Shown here: positions 26,781 to 34,925 of the stretch, one piece after another
Position numbering within the stretch: position 1 is the first letter of the stretch
Layout of the letters: every line of letters begins with the position of its first letter
Source of the DNA: Aromatoleum petrolei
GTDB taxonomy: Bacteria > Pseudomonadota > Gammaproteobacteria > Burkholderiales > Rhodocyclaceae
Length of the DNA: 64,000 nucleotides
Assembly: GCF_017894385.1 (NCBI RefSeq)
Contig: NZ_CP059560.1
Span: 5,154,501 to 5,218,500, forward strand
Direction: 5' to 3'
Notes under the pieces: generated by a model
Seen by the model: only the letters and a program-made list of their open reading frames with translations
What the model was told of the DNA's origin: nothing
Database searches by the model: none
Program-made: the position numbers and the translations under genes

Positions 26781-27098
26781 ATGCGTCAGCCCACCGGACA
26801 AAACAAGCGCCTGTCGGTAAAGGTGCGTGTTCGCATTCGCCCGGGCCGGATGATCCTCATCCGGCCACTGCTCCTGCGCACGCTCGGAGCGGATCCCGCG
26901 CAACTCACGGTCGAGCAGGAAGGGAACCGGCTTGTGATCTCGCGGCGCCTCTCACCGCAGGAAGCGCGTCTGGCCCGTCTCAAGACGCGACTCGCAGACC
27001 GCGGTGCGGCGGTCGAACAAATGAGACGCTTCATGCATGCTGCGCCACCAACGGCCGGCGTTGATCTCAAGGCGCTCATCGATGAGGGGCGCGTGTGA
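26781..27098 (+). CDS. AbrB/MazE-like DNA-binding protein, orphan
   Basis: The 105-aa product has a swapped-hairpin AbrB pattern near the N-terminus: VRIRPGRMILIRPLLLRTLG, then an acidic segment and GNRLVISRR. That layout is typical of MazE-type antitoxins and AbrB regulators. A basic helical region follows, and the C-terminus (DLKALIDEGRV) resembles an antitoxin tail. GAGGGAG precedes the ATG. No toxin frame follows: after the stop only a 12-codon frame is seen before other stops. The IS66 insertion about 60 bases upstream may have separated the gene from its promoter. It may be an antitoxin left behind or a solitary regulator. Confidence 0.55.
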   Translation: MRQPTGQNKRLSVKVRVRIRPGRMILIRPLLLRTLGADPAQLTVEQEGNRLVISRRLSPQEARLARLKTRLADRGAAVEQMRRFMHAAPPTAGVDLKALIDEGRV

Positions 27099-27480
27099 GG
27101 GCGTTCCGCCGTTTGGGTTGGGGAAAGCTGTAGGTCGTGAGATTCCTCATCATGTCGGTCGTGGTCGAAAAGCGGGGCAGGGGCGAGCAGCTTATGATGG
27201 CAGCGCAGCGTCCCGCAGGCACGCCAATCCCAGCGGCGGCAGAAACGTGTGTCTTGGGGGTTAATGTCAAACGAAGTAGGGCAGGGGAGGCGCTCCAGCT
27301 TTCCGGTCGTTGGCCGGAGCTGTCATCCACTCGCTTTGCGCGCAATGGCCTGTCAGGAGTAGTTACCCGCCATACAAGTTGCAATGTAACCGAAAGCATT
27401 ATCGATTCGGGCAACTCTCCATCCCATTTGAAGGCGGTCTTAGCGTCGCTCACCGGGGGCGGACGGGTCGGCTGCCCAGC
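27099..27480. other. Gap without a recognised gene, holding a repeat copy
   Basis: This stretch lies between the AbrB-like gene and the convergent end of the six-gene defence-like operon. It contains one copy of the dispersed repeat (listed separately). Frames crossing it continue antisense into the neighbouring operon and look non-coding. Confidence 0.45.
27255..27319 (+). repeat. Dispersed repeat, copy A
   Basis: The copy begins TGGGGGTTAATGTCAAACGA and continues with GTAGGGCAGGGGAGGCGCTC and then a TCCGGTCGTTGGCCGGA-like block. It resembles copy B at 35195 over about 60 bases, and copy D at 54425 more loosely. Such motifs may be ends of an insertion sequence or of a defence cassette. Confidence 0.55.
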
Positions 27481-28653
27481 TCACCCTGTGGCACTGTATG
27501 CTTCTCCGGTCAAAAGCAGCAGCGAGACATCAGGCTTCGACTGCTGCAGCAACTCGACGGAAGCGAGGTACCGCCTCGGCTCTGCATGCGGAATCGCCAC
27601 ACCATACTTCGCGTTCAAGTCGGAGGGACGCATCTCAAAGCACGCCAAGCCGGCACCCAGGGTGATGAGCTTGCTTCCCAGTGGGGTCATCACCAGTCGG
27701 CAACCTCCCAGAATCGTCATGCTGTGTTGGTAGCGCAGCATCGCGCCCAAAAGCTGCCGGTAGGCTTCGAACGGCTGCAACTCGTGGGCATAGAGGATAT
27801 TCGACGTCGGCGTCTTGCGGCTGTCGAACAGTGGCTCGCGGTACTCCACAAGCAGTCGATCCGCCTGCCGCGGATCCTTGGAGGGATGGGGTACGACCGG
27901 ACAGACCTCCGCTTCCGTCGGTATTGAGCCTGCGATCTTCTGCAACTGGTTCACTCGCCCTTCGCCAAGAACAGGAAACCAGACCAGGGGCCAGTCCTGA
28001 ACACGCTCCGCCTGCCATGCAGCGAAGAAGCCTGGGATGTTTAGCAGATCGTTGCTCGGATCTTCGGCCCGGATCTGTCCATCCAGCTTGGCGTCTTCCG
28101 CGACCAATACCTGGAAGTTAACCCCATTGGCATACAAGGGGTGAGCCCCACCTTCGACAGCCGTCTTGTTGGGGACGAGCTTTTGCAGGATGTTAGTGAG
28201 CAGGGCGAGGTACGTTGCGCGCGGCAAGGAGCTTACGTCGAGGATGATGTCCGTCTTACCACCCATCTCATCCAGAACCGTCTTAACGCGCTGGCGCAGC
28301 GCATCGCTGGCACTCGCCTCTTCCTCCCCCTCCGGCGTCTCGATCGTGATAGTGGTCGTCTCACCAAGCGGTGAGAACGCCGCCTTCAATGCCGCAGCGT
28401 TCTCGTCGGTGAGCTCTTGAATTCGCTTGTCCAGTTCGTAGCCGTCGAGCCCGAGCAACAGCAGCTTGGCGCTCACCGTTCGGCGTCCGGCTCCCCGTTG
28501 TCCCGCCACGAATTCGCGCATCACCGCCTGTGCACGAACGTCAAAACCACGACCTGCAATGTACAGCAACTTGGCGGGGCGGTCCTGCAACAAACTGTCC
28601 CACAGCTCGTGCACTGCGTTGCCGCGACGGAACACGTAGTGGTCCCAGAGCAT
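27481..28653 (-). CDS. Unrecognised 390-aa protein, last gene of the NADAR-PRTase-ATPase operon
   Basis: I do not recognise this family. The N-terminal half looks like an alpha/beta (Rossmann-type) fold: strand LLYIAGRGFD, helix, strand KLLLLGLDG, later TDIILDVSSLPRATYLALL with a D-x-S-S-x-P-R motif on a strand end. The second half has VCPVVPHPSKDP, SNILYAHELQPFEAYRQLL and VMTPLGSKLITLGAGLACF. There is no membrane segment, P-loop or nuclease motif. It starts one base after the ATPase stop and ends the operon. A sensor, adaptor or enzyme acting on the system's small molecule are all possible; the motif near residue 140 is the best place to look for function. Confidence 0.85.
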   Translation of the reverse strand: MLWDHYVFRRGNAVHELWDSLLQDRPAKLLYIAGRGFDVRAQAVMREFVAGQRGAGRRTVSAKLLLLGLDGYELDKRIQELTDENAAALKAAFSPLGETTTITIETPEGEEEASASDALRQRVKTVLDEMGGKTDIILDVSSLPRATYLALLTNILQKLVPNKTAVEGGAHPLYANGVNFQVLVAEDAKLDGQIRAEDPSNDLLNIPGFFAAWQAERVQDWPLVWFPVLGEGRVNQLQKIAGSIPTEAEVCPVVPHPSKDPRQADRLLVEYREPLFDSRKTPTSNILYAHELQPFEAYRQLLGAMLRYQHSMTILGGCRLVMTPLGSKLITLGAGLACFEMRPSDLNAKYGVAIPHAEPRRYLASVELLQQSKPDVSLLLLTGEAYSATG

Positions 28654-28654
28654 G

Positions 28655-30571
28655 CTAGATCGCCTCCTGGCTCTTGCGGATGGGTGTCAAGCGGCGCTCC
28701 ATCCATTTCATCAGTTCGCCGACGGAAACATCCCGCCATCCGCCCATTTGAAGGGGTAGGCCGTAGTGCGCGCACAATGAGCGATTCAGATAGAATACGG
28801 TGCCGCTGTCGCGCGAACCCGTGGCTTGGCTCTCGCGTTGGACCAGCAGGTTCTCCGCTGCGCACTCCGCCAGTACCCGTTGCAATATGATGCCGTTGGG
28901 TCCGAGCGGATTGGAGGGAGCGGTGAGCTTCGTCAATTCCGAACGGGACAAGCGCACGCCAGTGACGCCCGGTGCATAGGGAGCGTTCGGCGCGAAGGTC
29001 TGCTCATAGCAGAACGCGCCAATGGAATCCAGAAGCCTTTGTGCTCGTGTGCCTTCGGTATGCGATTTGGGGATGAACTCGCGCTTGCGACCAGCCGCCT
29101 CGCGCAGGAGTTTGTCCTGCTCAAGGGGAGACAAGATCGGCTCGGACTTGCGCAGCACCTGCTTGGTCTGCAGGCCAACGTAGAGCGCCGCGGCAAGAGC
29201 CAGCAGTTCCTCAACATTGTTCGTTGCCATAACACAAAGACGTTCGAACCCAAAGTAGTACGGAATGCCCAACTCCTCGTGCATGAACAGTTCGGCTGCG
29301 CCGCGCAGCTGGGAACTGTCGCGATCTTCGAGTTCCTCCTCGGTCAACGTCAGGTCTAGAGACAACTGGCGCTTGGACGCGTCGCGAACCAGCAGGATAC
29401 GTGTGACGTAGAGCTCCAGCAGCGATTCCAAGTTCTGGTCAACGGTGTACTGGTCCGCTCGCGCAAGCCATTGCGCGTAGCGCAAGTTGGATTGGTGACG
29501 CTCCACTTCGTTGCGAAAACGCTGAATGCCATCGGCTACTTGGCTGCGCACCTCGCTACTGACCAGTTTGTCTCGCAGGCATTGCGTGAACGACCCCGCC
29601 GGCACCGCGTCCTGGTTTTTCATCCGGCGATCCAGAATGTTCTGTGCGTAGGACACGAACTGGTTCGCCCCCTTAGGATCGCTCCACATCCTGTCCAGAT
29701 TGTACTCGCGCAGATCGCGGCCTTCGCGCACGCCCTGGGACAGCAATTCCGTTCCCAACGCCACCGTGCGCTCCGCGAGCCAGACCGGAATGGATGGGCG
29801 CATCACCGTCAGATCGTCGATCAACAGGGCTCGCTGCCTGCGTCGCAACTTGTGCATGTCATCGACCATTAACAAGCGCTGTCCGGCAACAACTCGACCT
29901 TCGTAAAGGAACTGGATTGACTGCAACCACAGCACCCCCTCGAAGCGTAAATGGCTTGGCAAAGTCGCGCTGGTGGGCTCAATGAAGGAGTCCAACTGCG
30001 CATAGACGCGCTGCTCGTGCTCCTCAGCCCAGGTGGCGAGTTCCAAAGCATTGCGCCGTTCCGGAATGCCCTGCAGTCTCGGCACTGTGGCATAGTCAAG
30101 CGAGATCTCGGCCAGTTGCTCCGGCGCGCTGAGTCCAAGCAATGCACCTAGGCTACGCAGCGTGCGCAACACGATGCGGCAATCCAGAAGCGCCCGGAAC
30201 AGCCCTTCCTGTTGCAGGCCCTCGCTGGAGGGCAGATCGGCGAAACCAGAAGCGCAGCTGAGGAAAACGCCGAGCAGCTGAGGGCTGTCGTCCTCGGTCA
30301 GCAATCCGCGGTTGAGCAGCTTCTGGAACGACTCGGACAACTCTGGCCGATTGCGGGAGTTCCAGAACGCCCGTAGTGCCGACGGCGTGAAGGCGCGCAG
30401 CAGCGTCGTCTTTCCGGCACCGGGCGCGCTGCGGAACATGTGCACTGCGCCATCGAACGCGTCCTCATCCAGCTTCTCAAGGATCTTGGGCGAAAACAGC
30501 CGCACGAACTCCATGTCTGAGGTGGTGCGTTCGGACATGCGCTCCAGGAAGGGGTTGGTGTTGTAGGCCAT
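28655..30571 (-). CDS. ORC/CDC6-like P-loop ATPase of a conflict-type operon
   Basis: The 638-aa product has a clear Walker A, SAPGAGKT (48-55), and Walker B, LLMVDD (233-238), followed by MHKLRRRQR. The opening NPFLERMSERT and the unusually long, helical A-to-B spacing differ from standard AAA proteins. They fit the ORC/CDC6-like or STAND-like ATPases found in prokaryotic conflict systems. The C-terminal third (about 430-638) is helical and may be a winged-helix or sensor region. It should be cytoplasmic and may be the sensing or switching part of the system. The ATG overlaps the stop of the phosphoribosyltransferase-fold gene by one base. A longer frame upstream is open, but this ATG is the coupled one. 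Fold assignment is by motifs only. Confidence 0.85.
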   Translation of the reverse strand: MAYNTNPFLERMSERTTSDMEFVRLFSPKILEKLDEDAFDGAVHMFRSAPGAGKTTLLRAFTPSALRAFWNSRNRPELSESFQKLLNRGLLTEDDSPQLLGVFLSCASGFADLPSSEGLQQEGLFRALLDCRIVLRTLRSLGALLGLSAPEQLAEISLDYATVPRLQGIPERRNALELATWAEEHEQRVYAQLDSFIEPTSATLPSHLRFEGVLWLQSIQFLYEGRVVAGQRLLMVDDMHKLRRRQRALLIDDLTVMRPSIPVWLAERTVALGTELLSQGVREGRDLREYNLDRMWSDPKGANQFVSYAQNILDRRMKNQDAVPAGSFTQCLRDKLVSSEVRSQVADGIQRFRNEVERHQSNLRYAQWLARADQYTVDQNLESLLELYVTRILLVRDASKRQLSLDLTLTEEELEDRDSSQLRGAAELFMHEELGIPYYFGFERLCVMATNNVEELLALAAALYVGLQTKQVLRKSEPILSPLEQDKLLREAAGRKREFIPKSHTEGTRAQRLLDSIGAFCYEQTFAPNAPYAPGVTGVRLSRSELTKLTAPSNPLGPNGIILQRVLAECAAENLLVQRESQATGSRDSGTVFYLNRSLCAHYGLPLQMGGWRDVSVGELMKWMERRLTPIRKSQEAI

Positions 30572-31677
30572 CAGAACTCTCGATGGCGGCTGACACGGGG
30601 GAACAAGCCATGCGGCTTGAACTGTTCCGGCCCCCACAGCAGGAAAACCGAGTTGTTTGGCGTATTGTGGCCCAGTACAACCGGTAGCGCGCACCCGGCG
30701 AAGCCCAAACCGGCATCGTCCGTTCCCCCGACGAGAAAGTTTTTGTCGACCACGCTGTTATTGCAATACGCAGGATTCGCCAGCAGGGCTTGCAGTTCAG
30801 TGTCGGAACTCCGAGATAAGGAAACTTCGGACTCTATCGGGCAGAGAATGCGCACCTGTAAGGGCTTGAAACCGTGGTCTGTCGTAAAGCGTTCGGACCA
30901 ATACTCGATATGGTCGATCGCCTGACGCGTTGCAGTGTAGAGCATCAGGAACACCTCGTAGTGCGATGGATCCACCATGCCTCTCTGGTGAAGCCGCTGG
31001 TAGATCTTCGGCAGCTTGCCCTTGAACCTGCGTGACGCTCCGTCGTACCGAATGTAGGTGTTGCCGCTACCCGAGAAGTCGTCAAGTAACCAGATCAGGT
31101 TGAAGTGGGGAGCATCGGACGGGAAGCCTGCCTTTTGCAACGACGCTGCGAGCTCGTCGAGCATATCCCCGGCCTTCTCGTCGCCCAACTCGTAGGCCTG
31201 CCAGATCTGCTCGTTGCCGATCTCCCCGTCGCTGGCACGGCGCAGCTCATTGGTGCGGGCGCCGTCACTCAGACCGAGGTACAGCGACGTCAGACGAAGT
31301 TGTTCGAAGCGCCGATGCCGTGCGATCTCCTGGACCTTGAAGGACGGGATCTCGTGCTCCTCCGATACCAGACGCATCCGTTCCTGTACGATCCAGTCGC
31401 GATATGCCGTGCGCACGAGGTGCGAGAGCTCGGCGTCGGAGATGAACACCAAGTGGTCGAGGACCAGCCTCAGCGCTGTCGATCGATCTTGAGGTTCGAA
31501 CTGGTGGAGCCACAATGCAAGGCTTTCGATGAAGCGGCGGCCCGGGCCAAAGCGCTGATAGTGGTCATACTTGAAGTCGGCCAGCAACTGGAGGGTTGGC
31601 AGAACCTGTGGCACGGCCTCCAGGTCCTCCCACCCCATTACCTTCGCCAGCATTTTGGCAGCATTCTGGTCACGCAT
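30571..31677 (-). CDS. Phosphoribosyltransferase-fold protein (PRTase-CE-like)
   Basis: The 368-aa product has a helical N-terminal region (about 1-185). An alpha/beta domain follows, with LLDDFSGSGNT (197-207), the acidic-pair PRPP loop of type I phosphoribosyltransferases (hydrophobic-DD-x-x-x-(S/T)G-x-T). Later segments VRILCPIES, GTDDAGLGFAGC and VFLLWGPEQF fit the end of a PRTase fold of the kind described in bacterial conflict systems. It could attach a base or small molecule to ribose-phosphate, or sense PRPP or nucleotides. The ATG lies inside the 3' end of the SIS-HAD gene (8-base overlap), and its stop overlaps the ATPase start, so it is strictly coupled to both. The catalytic reaction is unknown. 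Confidence 0.85.
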   Translation of the reverse strand: MRDQNAAKMLAKVMGWEDLEAVPQVLPTLQLLADFKYDHYQRFGPGRRFIESLALWLHQFEPQDRSTALRLVLDHLVFISDAELSHLVRTAYRDWIVQERMRLVSEEHEIPSFKVQEIARHRRFEQLRLTSLYLGLSDGARTNELRRASDGEIGNEQIWQAYELGDEKAGDMLDELAASLQKAGFPSDAPHFNLIWLLDDFSGSGNTYIRYDGASRRFKGKLPKIYQRLHQRGMVDPSHYEVFLMLYTATRQAIDHIEYWSERFTTDHGFKPLQVRILCPIESEVSLSRSSDTELQALLANPAYCNNSVVDKNFLVGGTDDAGLGFAGCALPVVLGHNTPNNSVFLLWGPEQFKPHGLFPRVSRHREF

Positions 31678-33655
31678 CGCCGTCGCTCCCACGGTCACGG
31701 TCGCGCGGGAGGTCCACGCGGAACACACCTTCGCCTTCTTCCGTCATCCGCTCGAGGTACCACAGCGTGGCATCGACGTCCCGCTTCTCGGTCGGCGCCA
31801 GCTTCCATCCGCGGTCTAGGCGGCGCGAAGGAACGTCGACACTCAGTGAGTACCGGTGTTCTAGGAGCGCCGCGTCGTTCCCGGGCCAAGCACCCTGGTC
31901 ACCCATGGTGAGGACTTGATAGGGATCGATCTTGTCTTGCTGGATGATGTGCGCGATAAGTGCCGACTTACTCACGCCACGAGCGAGGATGTCCACGGAG
32001 TGCTTGCTGCGTACCATCGTCGACAGATCTAGCCCCGCTTGGCGCAAGGCGTCGGCAATCACAAACCACATAGCATCGGTCGCGATTCCTTCGCCAAAGC
32101 GCACGCTCACCTGGTATGGATGCGTGGTGCGGTGGGCAAGGATTGGCACGCCCAGCGCCTTCAAACGCACCACAATACGGGTCACGTGGCTGAGGAACTC
32201 GCTTGTCTCCTGCGGCGGCGCCGGAGGTACATCCGCCGTGGAAATCCAGCCTCCGTTGTAAAGCCCCAGCCGTATCTTCGGCAGGACGTCCTGTGGTACG
32301 GCTTCCTGAAGGCAGGTCTGGATCGAGCCGCCCCGTCCTGAGGCGATGCCAACGACAATGCCGGCGCGGGCGAGTCGCACCAAGTGCTCAACAACATCCT
32401 GCGACGGTGGGCCGTCCTTGCTCTGCGAACTACACAGGGTCCCGTCGTAGTCGAAAACCACCGCCTTGAAGCGCTGCGCGCGGATCGTGTCGGCGAAGGT
32501 CTGCGCCGCCCGGCGCATCGTGCCGTGATTCCTCTGGGACGGCCAATGGGCTCCGAGAACTTCGTACTTGGACTGCTCCTCGTCAGGCCCTGGCGCCTTC
32601 GGCAATGGGATCACGTCACGCAGGTTCGCGTAGTGGATCTCCCGCCCATAGCTCGGCACATCCGGTCGCCCGGGATCCTTGCCCAGTGCGCGGCCGATCG
32701 CCGCCACCAAGTGCATCTGCGCAACCAGTCCCGCGATCATGTGAACGGGGGCAACACTGGATAGCGGCATGGCAAGCGTGGGAATGTCGGCAGGAAATTT
32801 GCTGCGCATGCCTTCCCAGAGCTTGTCTAGGGAGGGCTCGACTAGGGCGAGGATCGCACAATCCTGAGGGCGCTGCGCCAGCCAGAGGTGCCTGCCATGT
32901 GCATAGGACCGCAAATCGGCCAACTGTGTGTGCAGGAGCGCTCCTTCGGAGAGCTTCGACTCCAGATCGGCGGCGACGGGGCGCAGAAGGGGCGAGTAAA
33001 CGACGGTGAGTGCTCCCCGCCGCACTGCTTCGGTAACGAATGGCATTGCCGAGTCAAGCCAAGCATCCACGGGCTGATTGCCGACCCGAAGCGCTGCCAT
33101 GTTTGCAGGCATCGGTTCAGAGTGCCCGTTAAGCTCGCCATACGCCCTGGCTACCAAGACAGCGTCAAGCAGCAAGCTGTTGGTCGCGAGGTAGCCGTCC
33201 TTCTTGTCGAGTTCGAAGACGTACGGCTTCACCCCCGGAAGCGCATGCACATGCTCCATCAGCACGCTGTCCTGCCGATTGGTCAATACGTGGACCGTGC
33301 GGGGGCTGAAACGCCGTGCCCGCTCGAGCGCCTCCACGATATCTGGGTTCTTGCCCTCGGCCGAAACGAGAAAGACTGGACTGGAAGAAGCCAGCGCAGG
33401 ACTACAGATAATCTCCAGCGGCGTGGAGGGGCGTGAGACTCGCCCCGTGTAGGCCTCGTGCAGACTGCACAGCAGCGACGCCACCGTGAAGGAGCCGCCG
33501 GAACCCACGCCGATCATGCTGGACTCGGCGGTGCTGGCAATCGCGAGTTTCAACGAGTCGATATCGGCGGCGCACGCCGCCGAATAACTGTGCCCGAGCT
33601 GCGCGAGTTCGTCTTCGTAATGGCTGGCGACCGTCTGCATATTCTGCCCGGTCAC
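31670..33655 (-). CDS. SIS domain-HAD phosphatase fusion protein
   Basis: The 661-aa product fuses two enzyme-like domains. Residues 1-330 form a double SIS region like GlmS-type sugar isomerases, with GVGSGGSFT (49-57) for phosphosugar binding and a second Rossmann unit (about 200-330). Residues 395-640 form a HAD phosphatase: motif I DYDGT (402-406), motif II in GIASGR, the cap, and motif IV GDQGAWPGND (585-594), with Lys in VSKSALI. Motif I has a second Asp two residues after the first, so phosphatase activity is expected. The start is GTG overlapping the NADAR stop (GTGA). A sugar- or ribose-phosphate is the likely ligand, and the domain pair may make or trim the molecule handled by the neighbouring PRTase and NADAR proteins. 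Confidence 0.9.
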   Translation of the reverse strand: MTGQNMQTVASHYEDELAQLGHSYSAACAADIDSLKLAIASTAESSMIGVGSGGSFTVASLLCSLHEAYTGRVSRPSTPLEIICSPALASSSPVFLVSAEGKNPDIVEALERARRFSPRTVHVLTNRQDSVLMEHVHALPGVKPYVFELDKKDGYLATNSLLLDAVLVARAYGELNGHSEPMPANMAALRVGNQPVDAWLDSAMPFVTEAVRRGALTVVYSPLLRPVAADLESKLSEGALLHTQLADLRSYAHGRHLWLAQRPQDCAILALVEPSLDKLWEGMRSKFPADIPTLAMPLSSVAPVHMIAGLVAQMHLVAAIGRALGKDPGRPDVPSYGREIHYANLRDVIPLPKAPGPDEEQSKYEVLGAHWPSQRNHGTMRRAAQTFADTIRAQRFKAVVFDYDGTLCSSQSKDGPPSQDVVEHLVRLARAGIVVGIASGRGGSIQTCLQEAVPQDVLPKIRLGLYNGGWISTADVPPAPPQETSEFLSHVTRIVVRLKALGVPILAHRTTHPYQVSVRFGEGIATDAMWFVIADALRQAGLDLSTMVRSKHSVDILARGVSKSALIAHIIQQDKIDPYQVLTMGDQGAWPGNDAALLEHRYSLSVDVPSRRLDRGWKLAPTEKRDVDATLWYLERMTEEGEGVFRVDLPRDRDRGSDGDA

Positions 33656-34251
33656 GCCGTTGCGGGCGCCCGTTTGGACGCGGTCTTGATGCTTCCCGGC
33701 GTCTTGCCTGCTGCCGAGGTCTTGGACTTGGTATTCTGCGCCGGCTGCTGACGATAGTCTGCCCGCAGCTCCATCAGCATCACACCGAGCATGTTCTCGC
33801 CCTTGCCATCAACCTCGCCCCACAGCCGGTTAACGGCGTTGTTGACGGTCCCGGCTTCCACGAGCCTCGCATCACCGGTCGACAGCAACAGATCCCGTAG
33901 GTCGGCGTGTTGATCGAACTTCGCGCGTAGCACGGCGCGCATGCGATCGAACTTGATCTTCGCCCAGTCGGGCACCACGTCCCAGACGTAAAGACCGTGG
34001 GCCGCCATGGCGGCCAAGGCGGGAGTGGGGGCACTGAGGATCCAATCGCGAACCGCGGGTTTGCGGGCCTTGCCCGCCTGGTAAGCGTGCTCGGATGTGG
34101 GATAGGTGGTCCCCTCAAAGTCGATGGGGCGCTGAAACAGATTGCTGAAGGCGCCATACGGCTTTTCGTTGGCGCGATAGAAGCGAATCTCCGGGGCAGC
34201 GGCCGTATTATCGGTGGGGCGCTCGCACGCCGCCTGTCGTGTCTTTGTCAT
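33652..34251 (-). CDS. NADAR-family protein (YbiA-like)
   Basis: The 199-aa product has the NADAR fold signature: YGAFSNLFQRPIDFEG, then YPTSEHAYQAGKA, a central MRAVLRAKFDQHADLRDLLL and a late VNRLWGEVDGKGENMLG. Members act on riboflavin precursors (YbiA/RibX-like N-glycosidase) or, in later work, remove ADP-ribose from guanine bases. NADAR proteins are common in NAD/ADP-ribose-linked conflict systems. The C-terminal 35 residues are Ala/Lys/Thr-rich and basic, perhaps for nucleic-acid contact. The ATG is coupled to the upstream regulator (ATGA overlap) and its stop to the SIS-HAD start. It is probably an immunity or processing enzyme in the operon. Confidence 0.9.
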   Translation of the reverse strand: MTKTRQAACERPTDNTAAAPEIRFYRANEKPYGAFSNLFQRPIDFEGTTYPTSEHAYQAGKARKPAVRDWILSAPTPALAAMAAHGLYVWDVVPDWAKIKFDRMRAVLRAKFDQHADLRDLLLSTGDARLVEAGTVNNAVNRLWGEVDGKGENMLGVMLMELRADYRQQPAQNTKSKTSAAGKTPGSIKTASKRAPATA

Positions 34252-34445
34252 TGACGAGATACCTTGACATAGTGTTCGGGACTGAGGCCCAGCGTCCGGC
34301 AATGGTTGACGATGAGCACTTCCAAAAGGCTGGTGAGGCTGCGGTGTTCATGCTCCGCCGCAGCCTCGGCCGCGGCTTTGATCTTGGGATCAAGCCGAAC
34401 TGTAAGGGTGGCGGTCTTTACCTTCGGACGTCGTGTGGTGGTCAT
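34248..34445 (-). CDS. Ribbon-helix-helix regulator, first gene of the operon
   Basis: The 65-aa product has a beta strand TATLTVRLDP followed by two helices (KIKAAAEAAAEHEHRS, then LTSLLEVLIVNHCRTLG), the layout of MetJ/Arc-type ribbon-helix-helix DNA-binding proteins and many antitoxins. The ATG is chosen because MTTTRRPKVK leads directly into the strand; the frame is open 26 codons further up across the putative operator. It overlaps the NADAR start by four bases. A perfect inverted repeat 45-60 bases upstream is a likely binding site, suggesting that the operon is autoregulated. Confidence 0.8.
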   Translation of the reverse strand: MTTTRRPKVKTATLTVRLDPKIKAAAEAAAEHEHRSLTSLLEVLIVNHCRTLGLSPEHYVKVSRQ

Positions 34446-34487
34446 ATAGGCAGACGATATTGAGAGCAAGCACCGGAGCGTTAATGT

Positions 34488-34505
34488 ACTGCACTTTGCA
34501 GTGCA
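34488..34505. promoter_or_regulatory. Inverted-repeat operator candidate upstream of the six-gene operon
   Basis: Two overlapping perfect inverted repeats are present: ACTGCA-CTT-TGCAGT and TGCACT-TTGC-AGTGCA. They lie just upstream of the ribbon-helix-helix gene, where its promoter must be. Short repeats of this size suit dimers of such regulators. No unambiguous -35/-10 pair could be read. Confidence 0.6.
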
Positions 34506-34715
34506 TATTGGGCGCCGAATCATGCCGTGATGTTGTTCGAAGAGGTTCCATCCAAAATTTGCCGAAAAGGGAAGCTGTCGTTCGAACGAACTTTCAGCCT
34601 ATGAGTTGTAACCGGCCCTGAGCGGCCATCTAAGCGATGAGTCATCAATGACCGTTGCGGCCGGGTGGGAGACGATGACCTTCCTCGGCGCGAGCTTGTT
34701 ACGGCACGCGCCGGA

Positions 34716-34925
34716 TCAGGCCCACGGAATAGTGGGTGGGTGTTTCAGCTGGATCAAATGTTCCGCCGGGATAGGCAAGATCGCGTAAGCGATCCCGTCG
34801 AAGTTGGCGAATTCGACGAGAACATGGTCGCCATCAAGTTGCTCGACCACGGTCCCAACCTGACCTTTCCCAATATGCTGCTCAGGGTACTCCCGCAGAG
34901 TGGCTACCACATCGAGGGTTTTCAT
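34716..34925 (-). CDS. DUF4926 protein
   Basis: The 69-aa product starts MKTLDVVATLREYPE and continues HIGKGQVGTVVEQLD, VLVEFANFDG and AYAILPIPAEHLI. This is the full length and pattern of DUF4926, a small beta-rich domain often found beside toxin-antitoxin and polymorphic-toxin genes; its function is unknown. It stands alone here. The short length and complete fit make it a real small gene rather than chance. Confidence 0.8.
   Translation of the reverse strand: MKTLDVVATLREYPEQHIGKGQVGTVVEQLDGDHVLVEFANFDGIAYAILPIPAEHLIQLKHPPTIPWA

Noticed and set aside
27137..27733. Plus-strand frame of about 198 codons after the AbrB-like gene
   Set aside because: It runs through the dispersed repeat and then antisense into the 390-aa gene; no ribosome site or recognisable product, so it is not a MazF-like toxin.
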